Part shown: positions 7,121 to 15,654 of the stretch, in pieces
Numbering within the stretch: the first letter of the stretch is position 1
How the letters are laid out: each line of letters opens with the position of its first letter
Assembly (NCBI RefSeq): GCF_018638295.1
Contig: NZ_JABTTS010000023.1
Location: 47,429 to 111,428, forward strand
Direction of reading: 5' to 3'
DNA from: Streptomyces sp. CHD11
GTDB taxonomy: Bacteria > Actinomycetota > Actinomycetes > Streptomycetales > Streptomycetaceae
Length of the DNA: 64,000 nt
Notes under the pieces: generated by a model
What the model was told of the DNA's origin: nothing
The model's input: the letters and a program-made list of their open reading frames with translations, nothing else
Database searches by the model: none
Program-made: the position numbers and the translations under genes

Positions 7121-9733
7121 GTGCCTGGCACAAACCTGACCCGCGAAGAGGCGCAGCAGCGCGCGAAGCTGCTGACCGTTGACTCGTACGAGATCGACCT
7201 GGATCTCTCCGGCGCGCAGGGTGGGGGTACCTCCCACTCGAGCGAAGCCGAGAGTGGGGGAGGAACCTACCGGTCCGTGACCACGGTGCGCTTCGACGTG
7301 GCCGAGGACGGCGACGGCGCGGAGTCGTTCATCGACCTGGTCGCTCCGACCGTGCACGAGGTGACCCTCAACGGTGACTCCCTCGACCCCGCCGAGGTCT
7401 TCGCGGACTCCCGCATCGCCCTGCCCGGTCTGCTGAAGGGCCGCAACATCCTCCGGGTGGAGGCCGACTGCGCGTACACCAACACGGGTGAGGGCCTGCA
7501 CCGCTTCGTCGACCCGGTCGACGACCAGGCGTACCTCTACACCCAGTTCGAGGTGCCGGACGCCCGCCGCGTCTTCGCGAGCTTCGAACAGCCGGACCTC
7601 AAGGCGACCTTCCGGTTCACCGTGAAGGCGCCGGAGGGCTGGACGGTCGTCTCCAACTCGCCGACCCCCGAACCGCGCGACAACGTCTGGGAGTTCGAGC
7701 CGACCCCGCGCATCTCGTCGTACATCACGGCGCTGATCGTCGGCCCGTACCACTCCGTGCACAGCGTGTACGAGAAGGACGGCCAGTCCGTCCCGCTCGG
7801 CATCTACTGCCGCCCCTCTCTCGCCGAGTACCTGGACGCGGACGCCATCTTCGCGGTCACCCGGCAGGGCTTCGACTGGTTCCAGGAGAAGTTCGACTAC
7901 GCGTACCCGTTCGCGAAGTACGACCAGCTGTTCGTACCGGAGTTCAACGCGGGCGCGATGGAGAACGCGGGCGCGGTGACGATCCGCGACCAGTACGTGT
8001 TCCGGTCGAAGGTGACCGACGCCGCGTACGAGGTGCGGGCCGCCACGATCCTGCACGAGCTGGCCCACATGTGGTTCGGCGACCTGGTCACCATGGAGTG
8101 GTGGAACGACCTGTGGCTGAACGAGTCGTTCGCCACCTACGCCGAGGCGGCCTGCCAGGCCGACGCGCCCGGCTCGAAGTGGCCGCACTCGTGGACGACG
8201 TTCGCGAACCAGATGAAGACCTGGGCCTACCGCCAGGACCAGCTGCCGTCCACGCACCCGATCATGGCCGACATCGGCGACCTGGACGACGTGCTCGTCA
8301 ACTTCGACGGCATCACGTACGCCAAGGGCGCCTCGGTGCTGAAGCAGCTCGTCGCGTACGTCGGCGAGGACGAGTTCTTCCGGGGCGTGCAGGCGTACTT
8401 CAAGCGCCACGCGTACGGCAACACGCGCCTGTCGGACCTGCTGGGCGCTCTGGAGGAGACCTCCGGCCGCGATCTGAAGACGTGGTCGAGGCAGTGGCTG
8501 GAGACGGCCGGCATCAACATCCTGCGCCCGGAGTTCGAGACGGACGGCAACGGTGTCATCACCTCCTTCGCCATCCGCCAGGAGGCCCCCGCGCTGCCGG
8601 CCGGCGCGAAGGGCGAGCCGACCCTGCGCCCGCACCGCATCGCGGTCGGCCTGTACGACCTCGACGAGGCGAGCGGCAAGCTGGTGCGCGGCGACCGCGT
8701 CGAGCTGGACGTCGACGGCGAGCTGACCGCCGTACCGCAGCTGGCCGGCAAGCGCCGTCCGGCGGTCGTCCTCCTCAACGACGACGACCTGTCCTACGCC
8801 AAGGTCCGCCTGGACGAGCAGTCCCTGGCCTTCGTCACCGAGCACCTGGGCGACTTCGAGTCCTCGCTCCCCCGCGCGCTGTGCTGGGCCTCCGCCTGGG
8901 ACATGACGCGGGACGCGGAACTCGCCGCCCGTGACTACCTCTCGCTCGTGCTGTCGGGCATCGGCAAGGAGTCCGACATCGGTGTCGTGCAGTCGCTGCA
9001 CCGCCAGGTGAAGCTGGCGATCGACCTGTACACCGATCCCGCCGCCCGCGAGACGCTGCTGTCCCGCTGGACCGACGCCACGCTGGCCCACCTGCGGTCC
9101 GCGGAGGCGGCGAGCGACCACCAGCTGGCGTGGGCCCGCGCCTTCGCGGCGACCGCCCGCACCCCGGAGCAGCTTGACCTGCTGGAGGGGCTGCTGGCCG
9201 GCACGCAGACCGTCGAGGGCCTGGCCGTCGACACCGAGCTGCGCTGGGCGTTCGTCCAGCGGCTGGCGGCGGTGGGCCGCTTCGACGAGGCGGAGATCGC
9301 CGGCGAGTACGAGCGGGACAGGACGGCGGCCGGTGAGCGCCACGCCGCGACCGCCCGCGCGGCCCGCCCGACGGAGGAGGCCAAGGCGGAGGCCTGGGCC
9401 TCGGTCGTGGAGTCCGACAAACTCCCGAACGCCGTCCAGGAGGCCGTCATCGCCGGCTTCGTCCAGATCGACCAGCGCGAGCTGCTGGCCCCGTACACGG
9501 ACCGGTACTTCGAGGTCCTGGCGGACGTCTGGTCGTCCCGCTCGCACGAGATGGCCCAGCAGATCGCGGTCGGCCTCTACCCCGGCATCCAGGTCTCGGG
9601 CGAAACCCTCGACAGGACCGACGCCTGGCTGACGGCCACGGCCCCCAACGCGGCCCTGCGCCGCCTGGTCTCGGAATCCCGCGCGGGAGTGGAACGGGCG
9701 CTGCGCGCCCAGGCGGCGGACGCGGGAGCGTAA
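7121..9733 (+). CDS. pepN: Aminopeptidase N (M1 family)
   Basis: A cytosolic zinc metallopeptidase removing N-terminal residues from peptides. It is 870 residues, slightly longer than usual. Hallmarks are GAMENAGAVTI (the exopeptidase GAMEN motif), zinc motif HELAHMW at about residues 312-318 with the third ligand Glu in NESFATY, and a C-terminal ERAP1-like helical domain from about 540. The GTG start is preceded by GAGGAG. Residues about 34-48 (GGGTSHSSEAESGG) interrupt the first N-terminal beta strands and are encoded by an inserted palindromic repeat, read in frame. The rest of the protein looks intact. It stands alone, downstream of the divergent antitoxin gene. Confidence 0.96.
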   Translation: MPGTNLTREEAQQRAKLLTVDSYEIDLDLSGAQGGGTSHSSEAESGGGTYRSVTTVRFDVAEDGDGAESFIDLVAPTVHEVTLNGDSLDPAEVFADSRIALPGLLKGRNILRVEADCAYTNTGEGLHRFVDPVDDQAYLYTQFEVPDARRVFASFEQPDLKATFRFTVKAPEGWTVVSNSPTPEPRDNVWEFEPTPRISSYITALIVGPYHSVHSVYEKDGQSVPLGIYCRPSLAEYLDADAIFAVTRQGFDWFQEKFDYAYPFAKYDQLFVPEFNAGAMENAGAVTIRDQYVFRSKVTDAAYEVRAATILHELAHMWFGDLVTMEWWNDLWLNESFATYAEAACQADAPGSKWPHSWTTFANQMKTWAYRQDQLPSTHPIMADIGDLDDVLVNFDGITYAKGASVLKQLVAYVGEDEFFRGVQAYFKRHAYGNTRLSDLLGALEETSGRDLKTWSRQWLETAGINILRPEFETDGNGVITSFAIRQEAPALPAGAKGEPTLRPHRIAVGLYDLDEASGKLVRGDRVELDVDGELTAVPQLAGKRRPAVVLLNDDDLSYAKVRLDEQSLAFVTEHLGDFESSLPRALCWASAWDMTRDAELAARDYLSLVLSGIGKESDIGVVQSLHRQVKLAIDLYTDPAARETLLSRWTDATLAHLRSAEAASDHQLAWARAFAATARTPEQLDLLEGLLAGTQTVEGLAVDTELRWAFVQRLAAVGRFDEAEIAGEYERDRTAAGERHAATARAARPTEEAKAEAWASVVESDKLPNAVQEAVIAGFVQIDQRELLAPYTDRYFEVLADVWSSRSHEMAQQIAVGLYPGIQVSGETLDRTDAWLTATAPNAALRRLVSESRAGVERALRAQAADAGA
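7221..7264. repeat. Palindromic Streptomyces repeat inside pepN
   Basis: A 44-base element with arms CTCCCACTC (7231-7239) and GAGTGGGGGAG (7252-7262) around a GAGCGAAGCCGA-type centre. Very similar elements are, from memory, abundant between Streptomyces genes. Here it lies within the pepN reading frame and adds about 14-15 Gly/Ser-rich residues without a stop. Confidence 0.75.
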
Positions 9734-9752
9734 CCCGTACGCCTGCCGCGGC

Positions 9753-9783
9753 AGGGGCGCCCGGCTTCGCGCCGGGCGCCCCT
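9753..9783. terminator. Terminator between pepN and DUF397 gene
   Basis: A perfect 13-bp stem (AGGGGCGCCCGGC and complement) with a 5-base loop, between convergent genes; probably works in both directions. Confidence 0.85.
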
Positions 9784-9810
9784 CAGACCACCGGCTGGTC
9801 CCGTGCGAGA

Positions 9811-10008
9811 TCAGGTGCGTTTGAGGGCGTCGATGAAGGAAGCGAAGGCGGGGGCGGGGAGGGAGAGGGGGGTGCGGGACGGGGACTTGGAGTCGCGGAT
9901 GGCTATGCGGGGGCCCAGGTCAGCGATCTCGACGCAGGCGTTGCCGTCGCCGCTGCCTGAGTAAGAGGACTTCCGCCAGTTGTCGGGAGTAGTCACCGGG
10001 CGCCTCAC
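9811..10008 (-). CDS. DUF397 protein
   Basis: A 65-residue protein with the DUF397 signature (NWRKSSYSGSGDGNACVEIADL, IRDSKSP, and a terminal helix FASFIDALKR). These small proteins pair with Xre/DUF5753 regulators in the WhiJ/AbaA-like systems of Streptomyces that influence development and antibiotic production. The GTG start at 10008 overlaps the stop of the upstream regulator gene, with AAGGAG just ahead. A second GTG seven codons further in is possible. Paired function with the Xre protein is inferred from context. Confidence 0.88.
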   Translation of the reverse strand: MRRPVTTPDNWRKSSYSGSGDGNACVEIADLGPRIAIRDSKSPSRTPLSLPAPAFASFIDALKRT

Positions 10009-10856
10009 AGCTCCTTGGTCAGTCCATGGATGAAGTCACGCGAACGCTCAGGATCGAGCGACACCGCCTCCACTCTACGAAAGAGCGTTCGGAACACTCC
10101 GAGTTGCGCTTCCGAATCCACGAAGACCGCACGGTCCGGGCCGTCACGCAGGACGGTGTCCAGTCTCGGCACCGCTCCCCCGGCGTACACCATGGCGGCA
10201 GTGATGTCCGCGAAGTCCTCCAGCGCAAAGGGAATGACCCGGACGGTCACGTGCTCGGCGTCCGACAGCTCCAGGATGGCCGCGAGTTGGGCCCGCGAGG
10301 TTGCCCGGCCGCCCACTCTGATCCGCAACGCCGCCTCATGAACCAGGGCCTCGTACGGGACGGGCCGCGCGCTCTCGATGACAACTCGCCGCTGCATGCG
10401 GTGCCGCACCCGCCACTCAAGTTCGTCCCCGGGGAGTTCGGGGACCCGCCTCGAGAAGAGCGCACGGGCGTAGTCCTCGGTCTGCAACAGGCCCGGCACA
10501 TGCAGGAAGTCCACGTCCCACCGGAACGTGGCATGGTGCTCGAGCTCGGACAGGTCCAGGAAGGCCGTGGGCAGAAGGCCGCGGAAGCCTTCCCACCAAC
10601 CACGCACCCGTTCCGTCGACATCGCTGCCAGCGCGTCGACCAACCCTGGGTCTGTGCAGGCGTAATGCGCGGCCAGCCGCCGCAGCCTCTGTTCACTCAC
10701 ACCAGTGGTACCGGCCTCGATCTGACTGATCTGCACCGAGTTCACACCGAGCAGCGCTGCCGCCTCCCGCGCGCTGAGACCTGCCGCCTCCCGAAGCCGA
10801 CGGAGTTCGACGGCCAGACGTAGTTGTCGTGCTGTCGGCTCACGCCTGGTCCCCAT
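10005..10856 (-). CDS. Xre-type HTH regulator with DUF5753 domain
   Basis: 283 residues: an N-terminal lambda-repressor-like HTH (about 10-65; LREAAGLSAREAAALLGVNSVQISQIEAG) followed by the DUF5753 sensor-like domain with the usual VPGLLQTEDYARAL segment. The ATG at 10856 is chosen over an earlier one because GAGGAG lies 6 bases upstream. It is co-transcribed with the overlapping DUF397 gene and divergent from an ATP-binding regulatory protein. This is the standard three-part arrangement of WhiJ-like loci. Target genes cannot be deduced. Confidence 0.92.
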   Translation of the reverse strand: MGTRREPTARQLRLAVELRRLREAAGLSAREAAALLGVNSVQISQIEAGTTGVSEQRLRRLAAHYACTDPGLVDALAAMSTERVRGWWEGFRGLLPTAFLDLSELEHHATFRWDVDFLHVPGLLQTEDYARALFSRRVPELPGDELEWRVRHRMQRRVVIESARPVPYEALVHEAALRIRVGGRATSRAQLAAILELSDAEHVTVRVIPFALEDFADITAAMVYAGGAVPRLDTVLRDGPDRAVFVDSEAQLGVFRTLFRRVEAVSLDPERSRDFIHGLTKEL

Positions 10857-11068
10857 CGACGGCTCCTCACTCAACACGCCGTTCGGCGCAACTCGTTCGG
10901 GCGTCAGATTACGCGACCCACTTGCTTCAGGTTAAATCTAAGGTCTACTTTCGGTGACGACGCGCACACACACAGCACCTCGGGCGTGGAAGCGCACCGC
11001 TCCGTCCCGCCGCGACGGGCGGCAATGACACCAACGCCCCAACCCCTCGCCTACCCCAAGGAGTCCGC

Positions 11069-11521
11069 ATGCCCGGATCCGAACCGTGGGAGTACTCCCT
11101 CCACATCCCGAACGACCCCAGAGCCGTCACCGTCTGCCGCCGCACTCTCCGCCTGATCCTGACCATGCACGGCCTGATCGGGCTGGTCGACGTCGCGGAG
11201 CTGCTGGCCACGGAGCTGGTCGCCAACGCCGTACGGCACACCAAGGGGCCGGCGGCCCTGCGGGTGCACTGGTCGGGGACCGGTGTGCTGCGGATCGGGG
11301 CCTGGGACGCGGACCCCTCTCCGCCGGAGCCTCCGGAGCCCTTCGAGCCGGCGCTGGAGCGGGAGGACGGGCGAGGGCTCGCGCTCGTGCGGTCCTGCGC
11401 CGACGAGTGGGGGTGGCAGCCGCTGACCAGGGGCGGAAACAGGGGAAAGGTGGTGTGGTGCGAGCTGGCGCCGACTGGAGGCGCGATTCGAGAACGGTCG
11501 TTCTTGACTGGGCGTTCTTGA
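11069..11521 (+). CDS. ATP-binding protein, anti-sigma-factor-like (HATPase)
   Basis: 150 residues with the GHKL fold of SpoIIAB/RsbW-like proteins. It has the N-box ELLATELVANAVRHTKG, a D-x-D element in GAWDADPSPP, and the G-box EDGRGLALVRSCADEWGW. Kinase-type anti-sigma factors of this fold are abundant in Streptomyces and often sit beside Xre/DUF397 pairs, as here. The ATG is preceded by AAGGAG at good spacing. Whether it phosphorylates an anti-anti-sigma factor is unknown. Confidence 0.88.
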   Translation: MPGSEPWEYSLHIPNDPRAVTVCRRTLRLILTMHGLIGLVDVAELLATELVANAVRHTKGPAALRVHWSGTGVLRIGAWDADPSPPEPPEPFEPALEREDGRGLALVRSCADEWGWQPLTRGGNRGKVVWCELAPTGGAIRERSFLTGRS

Positions 11522-11533
11522 ATCCCGTAGGGT
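11491..11533 (+). promoter_or_regulatory. Promoter and likely autoregulatory operator of tetR
   Basis: TTGACT (11504-11509), an 18-base spacer and TAGGGT (11528-11533) end 7 bases before the ATG, so the transcript is probably leaderless. A perfect 14-bp palindrome AGAACGGTCGTTCT (11491-11504) overlaps the -35 box, and a further half-site CGTTCTTG lies in the spacer. This placement fits repression by the encoded TetR protein. Confidence 0.55.
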
Positions 11534-11540
11534 CCTGGAC

Positions 11541-12029
11541 ATGGGACGACCACGCGCCTTCGACACCGACCGGGCCGTCGAGTCCGCGGCTGCCCTCTTC
11601 GCCACGCATGGCTACGAGGGGACCTCGGTGGACGATCTGGTCACCGCAACCGGGGTCCACCGGGGCAGCCTCTACAAGGTGTTCGGGTCGAAGAGAAGTC
11701 TGCATCTGACCGCTCTTCGTCATCACCTCGACCACGAGATCCACCCGAGCACCGCAGCCATCGCCACCTTGACCGACCCCGAGCAGGCACTGGCGGCGGC
11801 CATCGCCTCCTACGACAACGGGCCGGCCTCCGGGCTGCTGCTGCTCGCCGCCGCCGAGCGCGCACCCCATGACGCCGACGTCGCCGCGCTGGTCGCGGAG
11901 GGCATCGCCGCGCTACAGGACGCCCTGCGCCCTTCCCACGGTGATGCCGCACCGCAACTGACCTCCACCGTCCTCGGCGCGCGCCTGAGGGCGCGCGCCG
12001 CCCGGCCGACCGTCTCCAAGGAGCACTGA
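11541..12029 (+). CDS. TetR/AcrR family transcriptional regulator
   Basis: A 162-residue regulator. The N-terminal TetR HTH (about residues 8-55; AAALFATHGYEGTSVDDLVTATGVHRGSLYKVFGSK) is canonical. The ligand domain is short; the family usually has 180-210 residues. The ATG at 11541 has no Shine-Dalgarno sequence and sits 8 bases after a -10 element, pointing to leaderless translation. Two bases after its stop the next gene begins, so the pair is one operon. The ligand is unknown. Confidence 0.85.
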   Translation: MGRPRAFDTDRAVESAAALFATHGYEGTSVDDLVTATGVHRGSLYKVFGSKRSLHLTALRHHLDHEIHPSTAAIATLTDPEQALAAAIASYDNGPASGLLLLAAAERAPHDADVAALVAEGIAALQDALRPSHGDAAPQLTSTVLGARLRARAARPTVSKEH

Positions 12030-12031
12030 CC

Positions 12032-12397
12032 ATGGCCCTGATCTCCGTCGACCGCGAACGCGGCCTGCTGACCGTCGAGTTCCAGGGCCTCGACAGACTC
12101 TGGACGCTCAAGAGCCGTCTGGAGATCCCCCTCGCTCATGTGCGCGGCGCCACCCATGACCCCGGGATGGCGCGCGAGCCGAAGGGCATACGCGTCACCG
12201 GGACCCACTTCCCGGGCTACATCACCGCCGGACGCTTCCGGCAGGGCGGGGAACACCTCTTCTGGGATGTGAAGAACCCCGACAAGGCGGTCGTCGTGGC
12301 GCTCGCCGATGGCGGGACCTACGACCGCCTCGTCATCGAGGTCGACGACCCACGCGCCACCGTGGCGCTCATCGAGCGGTCCATCGAACGCGGTTGA
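12032..12397 (+). CDS. Conserved hypothetical, PH-like beta-barrel candidate
   Basis: 121 residues, beta-rich, ending in one helix (ATVALIERSIE). The pattern IPLAHVRGATHDPGM...IRVTGTHFPGYITAGRF...FWDVKNPDKAVVVAL resembles bacterial PH-like domain proteins. The segment that turns kinase-like lipid binding into membrane association cannot be judged from sequence. The ATG lies 2 bases after the tetR stop, so it is the likely operon partner and possible regulatory target. Function is unknown. Confidence 0.7.
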   Translation: MALISVDRERGLLTVEFQGLDRLWTLKSRLEIPLAHVRGATHDPGMAREPKGIRVTGTHFPGYITAGRFRQGGEHLFWDVKNPDKAVVVALADGGTYDRLVIEVDDPRATVALIERSIERG

Positions 12398-12412
12398 CGC
12401 CTCGCGGACGAC

Positions 12413-13945
12413 TCAGCGGCCTACGGCGCAGGCGTCCCCGTCGAGCATGAACCGCGCCGGAGGCGTGACGTCGCCGGTGTGTTCGGTGAGGTAGCCGAGG
12501 GTGACGCTCGCGCCGGGGGCGATCGTGGCGTTGTGCGGGGCGTTGACCGCCGTGATCACGTTGCTGCCCTGGGTCAGGGTCGTGTTCCAGTCGGAGACGA
12601 CCGTCTGGCCGAGGGCGAGCGGGAACTCCAGCGTCCAGCCGTTCACCGGTGTGTCACCGGTGTTGGTGACGGTGAGGTCGACCGTCGCCCCGGTGCCCCA
12701 GGACGTCACCGTGCGGTCCACCCGGCAGGTCGGTTCCTCCTGGGCGAAGGACACCTTGTACAGGCCGCCGGGGAGATCGTTGACCACGTAGAACTCGCCG
12801 TCGGCGGTCGTGCCGATCGACGTCACCTGGGTCGGCATCTCCCCGATCTCCGCTTCCTCGTAGCCGCCGCTGCCGTCGGGGCGCAGTGCCCACACCGTGG
12901 ACGAGCAGTAGTCGGTGGCGATGTACGTGCCGCCGGCCAGGCCGGCGTGGTCCCGGCCCCGGTAGACGTGGCCGCCGATGACCGAACAGCCGCCGGTGTA
13001 GGGGGAGTACGTGAAGACCGGCTCGGTGTACTCCTCACCGGGCACGCAGTCGCCGTCCGTGAACTTCTCCAGGCCCTCGTAGCAGGACCAGCCGAGGTTC
13101 AGCCCGCCCCGGCCGGGGGCGAGATGGTCGATCTCCTCCCAGCGGCCCTGGCCCACGTCGCCGATCCACATCGAGCCGTCGGCGGTGTCGAAGGAGAAGC
13201 GCCACGGATTGCGCAGGCCGTACAGCCAGATCTCCTCGCGGGCGCCCGGCGTGCCCACGAACGGGTTGTCGGCGGGGACGCAGTACGGAAGCGGGTCGCA
13301 GGCGCGGCTCACGTCGATGCGCATGATCTTGCCTAGGAGGGTGTCCAGCCGCTGCCCGGCGTGGAAGGGGTCGCCGGAGCCGCCGCCGTCGCCGATGCTC
13401 CAGTACAGGTTGCCGTCGGGACCGAACGCGAGCTGGCCGCCGTTGTGATTGCTGAACTCGGCGTGTTCCTGGGAGAGAAGGGGTTCCAGGCGGGAGTCGT
13501 CGAGGCGGTAGCGGGCGACGGTGACCGCGCCGTCGGGCAGTGCGGTGTAGGCCAGGTAGAGGTGGTGGGTGTCGGCGAAGTCGGGTGGGAGGGCGATACC
13601 GAGCAGGCCGCGCTCGTTGCCTGATTCGTCCACGGCTGACGTGATGTCGAGGAGGGGTGCGGCCGCCAGGCCGGTGTCCGGGTGGTAGACGCGTACCGTG
13701 CCGGACTTCTCCGTGATGAACAGGCGGTCCGTGCCGTCGTCGGGGGCGGCCAGGGCGGTCGGGCGCCGCAGGCCGGAGGCGACCTGGGTGGTGGTGGCGC
13801 GGAGGGAGGGCAGAGGGACCGAGGGCGCGGCCTTCGTCGTCTCCTTCGGGGGCGGTGCGGGGTCCGCCGCGGCCGAGGGCAACGGGGTGAGCACGCTCAG
13901 CAGGAGGGCCAGCAGAACGGGCCCGGTCCAGCGGGGTCGTGGCAT
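12413..13945 (-). CDS. Secreted PQQ-type sugar dehydrogenase with CBM2
   Basis: 510 residues. A signal peptide (RRPRW-like start, VLLALLLSVLTPLPSAAA) ends near residue 26. A six-bladed beta-propeller of the soluble aldose dehydrogenase/GSDH family follows (about 45-395), with the typical motifs LFITEKSGTVRV, RGLLGIALPPDF, HNGGQLAFGPDGNLYWSIGDGG, IWLYGLRNPWRFSFD and GGHVYRG. The last 100 residues (about 405-510) are a family 2 cellulose-binding module, with WGTGATVDLTVTNTG and GWTLEFPL and a Cys near each end. Such proteins oxidise sugars outside the cell and may feed electrons or peroxide to lytic polysaccharide monooxygenases; that role is inferred. The start is set by GGAG 5 bases before ATG 13945. 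Confidence 0.9.
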   Translation of the reverse strand: MPRPRWTGPVLLALLLSVLTPLPSAAADPAPPPKETTKAAPSVPLPSLRATTTQVASGLRRPTALAAPDDGTDRLFITEKSGTVRVYHPDTGLAAAPLLDITSAVDESGNERGLLGIALPPDFADTHHLYLAYTALPDGAVTVARYRLDDSRLEPLLSQEHAEFSNHNGGQLAFGPDGNLYWSIGDGGGSGDPFHAGQRLDTLLGKIMRIDVSRACDPLPYCVPADNPFVGTPGAREEIWLYGLRNPWRFSFDTADGSMWIGDVGQGRWEEIDHLAPGRGGLNLGWSCYEGLEKFTDGDCVPGEEYTEPVFTYSPYTGGCSVIGGHVYRGRDHAGLAGGTYIATDYCSSTVWALRPDGSGGYEEAEIGEMPTQVTSIGTTADGEFYVVNDLPGGLYKVSFAQEEPTCRVDRTVTSWGTGATVDLTVTNTGDTPVNGWTLEFPLALGQTVVSDWNTTLTQGSNVITAVNAPHNATIAPGASVTLGYLTEHTGDVTPPARFMLDGDACAVGR

Positions 13946-14221
13946 GTCGGCTCCAGAAACGAGGGGGGACGCTGACACAGCGGTGGTGCCTCTGGTGCTT
14001 CTTCGGGTGGCGGGCGCGACCGGTCTTTCCCACCGCGGTTCCACGGCGGCGTGGGAGCGCTCCCGCGACCTCCCAGGCTGCGCGTCGCCGCACAGGGCAG
14101 CAATGATTGAACGCGCCACTTTCGCCCCCCATGGCGCAAACGCTGCGGCCACTCGGCGCCGTTCCTCCGAGGTCGGCCGAAATAAAGTCACTGGCAAGCT
14201 ACTTAGTGTCAACCTAGTTTC

Positions 14222-14250
14222 TTGCGGATGACCGGGCTCCGGCGGATACT
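14222..14250 (+). promoter_or_regulatory. Candidate leaderless promoter of marR
   Basis: TTGCGG (14222-14227), a 17-base spacer and GATACT (14245-14250), with the ATG 8 bases after the -10. On the opposite strand TTGACA at about 14211-14206 could drive the dehydrogenase gene. Confidence 0.4.
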
Positions 14251-14257
14251 CCTGGCC

Positions 14258-14776
14258 ATGAGCACACCCGCCGAGCAGCGCCGCAAGGATCCCGTCGACG
14301 CGATCGTCGAGCAGTGGGCCCAGGTGCGGCCCGACCTCGACACGGCCGGCATGGAGGTCTTCGGTCGCGTCTACCGGCTCGCGCGCGCCATGGGCGACCG
14401 GATGGAGAGGGCGTACGCCAGGTACGGCGTCTCCCGCGGGGAGTTCGACGTCCTGGCCACGCTGCGCCGGTCCGGGGAGCCCTACACCCTCTCCCCCCGC
14501 CAGCTCTCGGGCGCGCTGATGCTGACCACCGGCGGGATGACGGGGCGTCTCGACAAGCTGGAGCGCGCGGGTCTGCTGCGCCGCTCCCCCGACCCGCACG
14601 ACCGGCGGGGACTCCAGGTGACCCTCACCGACGAGGGACTGCGGCTGATCGACCAGGCGGTCGGCGCGGGTTTCGCCGAACAGGCGGCGGCGCTGTCCGC
14701 ACTGGACGGGGAACGGGCGGCTCAACTGGCCGATCTGCTGCGGGACTTGCTGTTCGCGACGGAGAGGCAGGGTTAG
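14258..14776 (+). CDS. MarR family transcriptional regulator
   Basis: 172 residues with a winged-helix core (about 55-125): LSPRQLSGALMLTTGGMTGRLDKLERAGLLRRSPDPHDRRGLQVTLTDEG, the recognition helix and wing typical of MarR. The start at 14258 fits a leaderless promoter; an in-frame GTG/ATG further upstream lacks support. It is divergent from the secreted sugar dehydrogenase with a shared 312-base promoter region, so it may control that gene. Ligand unknown. Confidence 0.88.
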   Translation: MSTPAEQRRKDPVDAIVEQWAQVRPDLDTAGMEVFGRVYRLARAMGDRMERAYARYGVSRGEFDVLATLRRSGEPYTLSPRQLSGALMLTTGGMTGRLDKLERAGLLRRSPDPHDRRGLQVTLTDEGLRLIDQAVGAGFAEQAAALSALDGERAAQLADLLRDLLFATERQG

Positions 14777-14791
14777 GGGTCCGGCGCTCCG

Positions 14792-14821
14792 GGAGCCGAC
14801 AGCACGGAGGGCGCCGGCTCC
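14792..14821. terminator. Possible terminator between marR and membrane-protein gene
   Basis: An imperfect hairpin with arms GGAGCCG and CGGCTCC and a 16-base loop, lying between convergent genes. Confidence 0.35.
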
Positions 14822-14891
14822 GCGTGTGCGGCGGTGCCGGCGCCCTCGGGAGAGTGCGCGGGGGCCGCCCGGGTGGGCGGCCTGCTCCGGG

Positions 14892-15173
14892 TCAGGCCTT
14901 GGCTTCCGCCTTGGCCTTGGTGCTGATGTTGGAGCTGGTGACGTCCTTCTTCTTGTGCGACTTGTCGCCCACCATCACCAGCCCGGCGATGATCGCGAAC
15001 AGTGCGACCGGGGCCAGGACGTAGAGACCCAGCGTCTCGACCACGCTCAGGCCCGTGCCGGGGTCGTCGCCGTCGTCGCGGGTGAGCGCGAGCGCGGGGG
15101 ACGTCATGAGCAGCATCATCAGCGTCGTACCGGCTGCCAGGGCGCCGGCGCGCAGGGCGTTCTTCTTGTCCAC
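14892..15173 (-). CDS. Small exported or membrane protein
   Basis: 93 residues. An N-terminal hydrophobic stretch (AGALAAGTTLMMLLMTSPALA) looks like a signal peptide. A second segment (LGLYVLAPVALFAIIAGLVMV) is a clear transmembrane helix, followed by a Lys-rich tail (KSHKKKD...KAKAEAKA). The predicted arrangement is a short extracytoplasmic loop and a cytoplasmic basic tail. The GTG at 15173 is chosen; a -10-like GATACT lies 9 bases upstream, suggesting a leaderless message. TTG at 15182 is the alternative. No function can be assigned. Confidence 0.7.
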   Translation of the reverse strand: MDKKNALRAGALAAGTTLMMLLMTSPALALTRDDGDDPGTGLSVVETLGLYVLAPVALFAIIAGLVMVGDKSHKKKDVTSSNISTKAKAEAKA

Positions 15174-15344
15174 GGTCCCCAAAGTATCGAACGCGGATCA
15201 GCTGCGCGCGCCCGGGGTGTCCTAAAGGGGCGCGGCGGGGCCGGCGGGGTCCCGAAGGGAGCGGGCGGTGTCGTGTTCGGCCCGGGATACGGGAGGGCAG
15301 CGCAGGCGGGTGCGAGCCGGGGGGAATCGCGCGGCCCGGCGCAG

Positions 15345-15402
15345 GCGGGGTAGCTCCGATGCCTTCGAAGCACTGGGGGAGGCACGACTGCCCGCAGGGG
15401 GG
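15345..15402. repeat. Dispersed repeat, copy 1
   Basis: Contains CACTGGGGGAGGCACGACTG next to a GGTAGCTCC arm. The same core recurs at 33336-33392 with a better-preserved palindrome. It is related in style to the pepN repeat and is probably a miniature intergenic repeat. Confidence 0.6.
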
Positions 15403-15447
15403 CGGGGGTCCGGTGGGTGGCGTGGTCGGCCCTTGCGGAGCCCCGGG

Positions 15448-15597
15448 ACGCGGTAGGCCGCGCGGGAGTCCCACGGGGACGCGGTACGCCGCGCGGGAGT
15501 CCCACGGAGACCCGGCGACGGAGACGCGGGGGTCCCACGGAGACCCGGCGACGGAGACGCGGGGGTCCCACGGAGACCCGGCGACGGAAACGCGGGG
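15448..15597. repeat. Minisatellite of 31- and 33-bp tandem repeats
   Basis: Two 31-bp units from 15448 are followed by three consecutive 33-bp units at 15499, 15532 and 15565. The 33-bp units differ by only one or two bases and all contain GTCCCACGGAGACCCGG. The array is noncoding in any supported frame and lies between the membrane-protein gene's upstream region and the end of malQ. Confidence 0.85.
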
Positions 15598-15654
15598 ACG
15601 GGATCCGCGAAGGGGGTGGCGGTGGCGGGTGCCGGGCGGGGCTCGTCGGGGGGT

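Noticed and set aside
7055..9547. 830-codon minus-strand ORF opposite pepN
   Set aside because: Antisense shadow of an intact, clearly recognisable gene.
15448..15597. CRISPR array
   Set aside because: Units are contiguous with no unique spacers and no cas genes nearby; it is a minisatellite.
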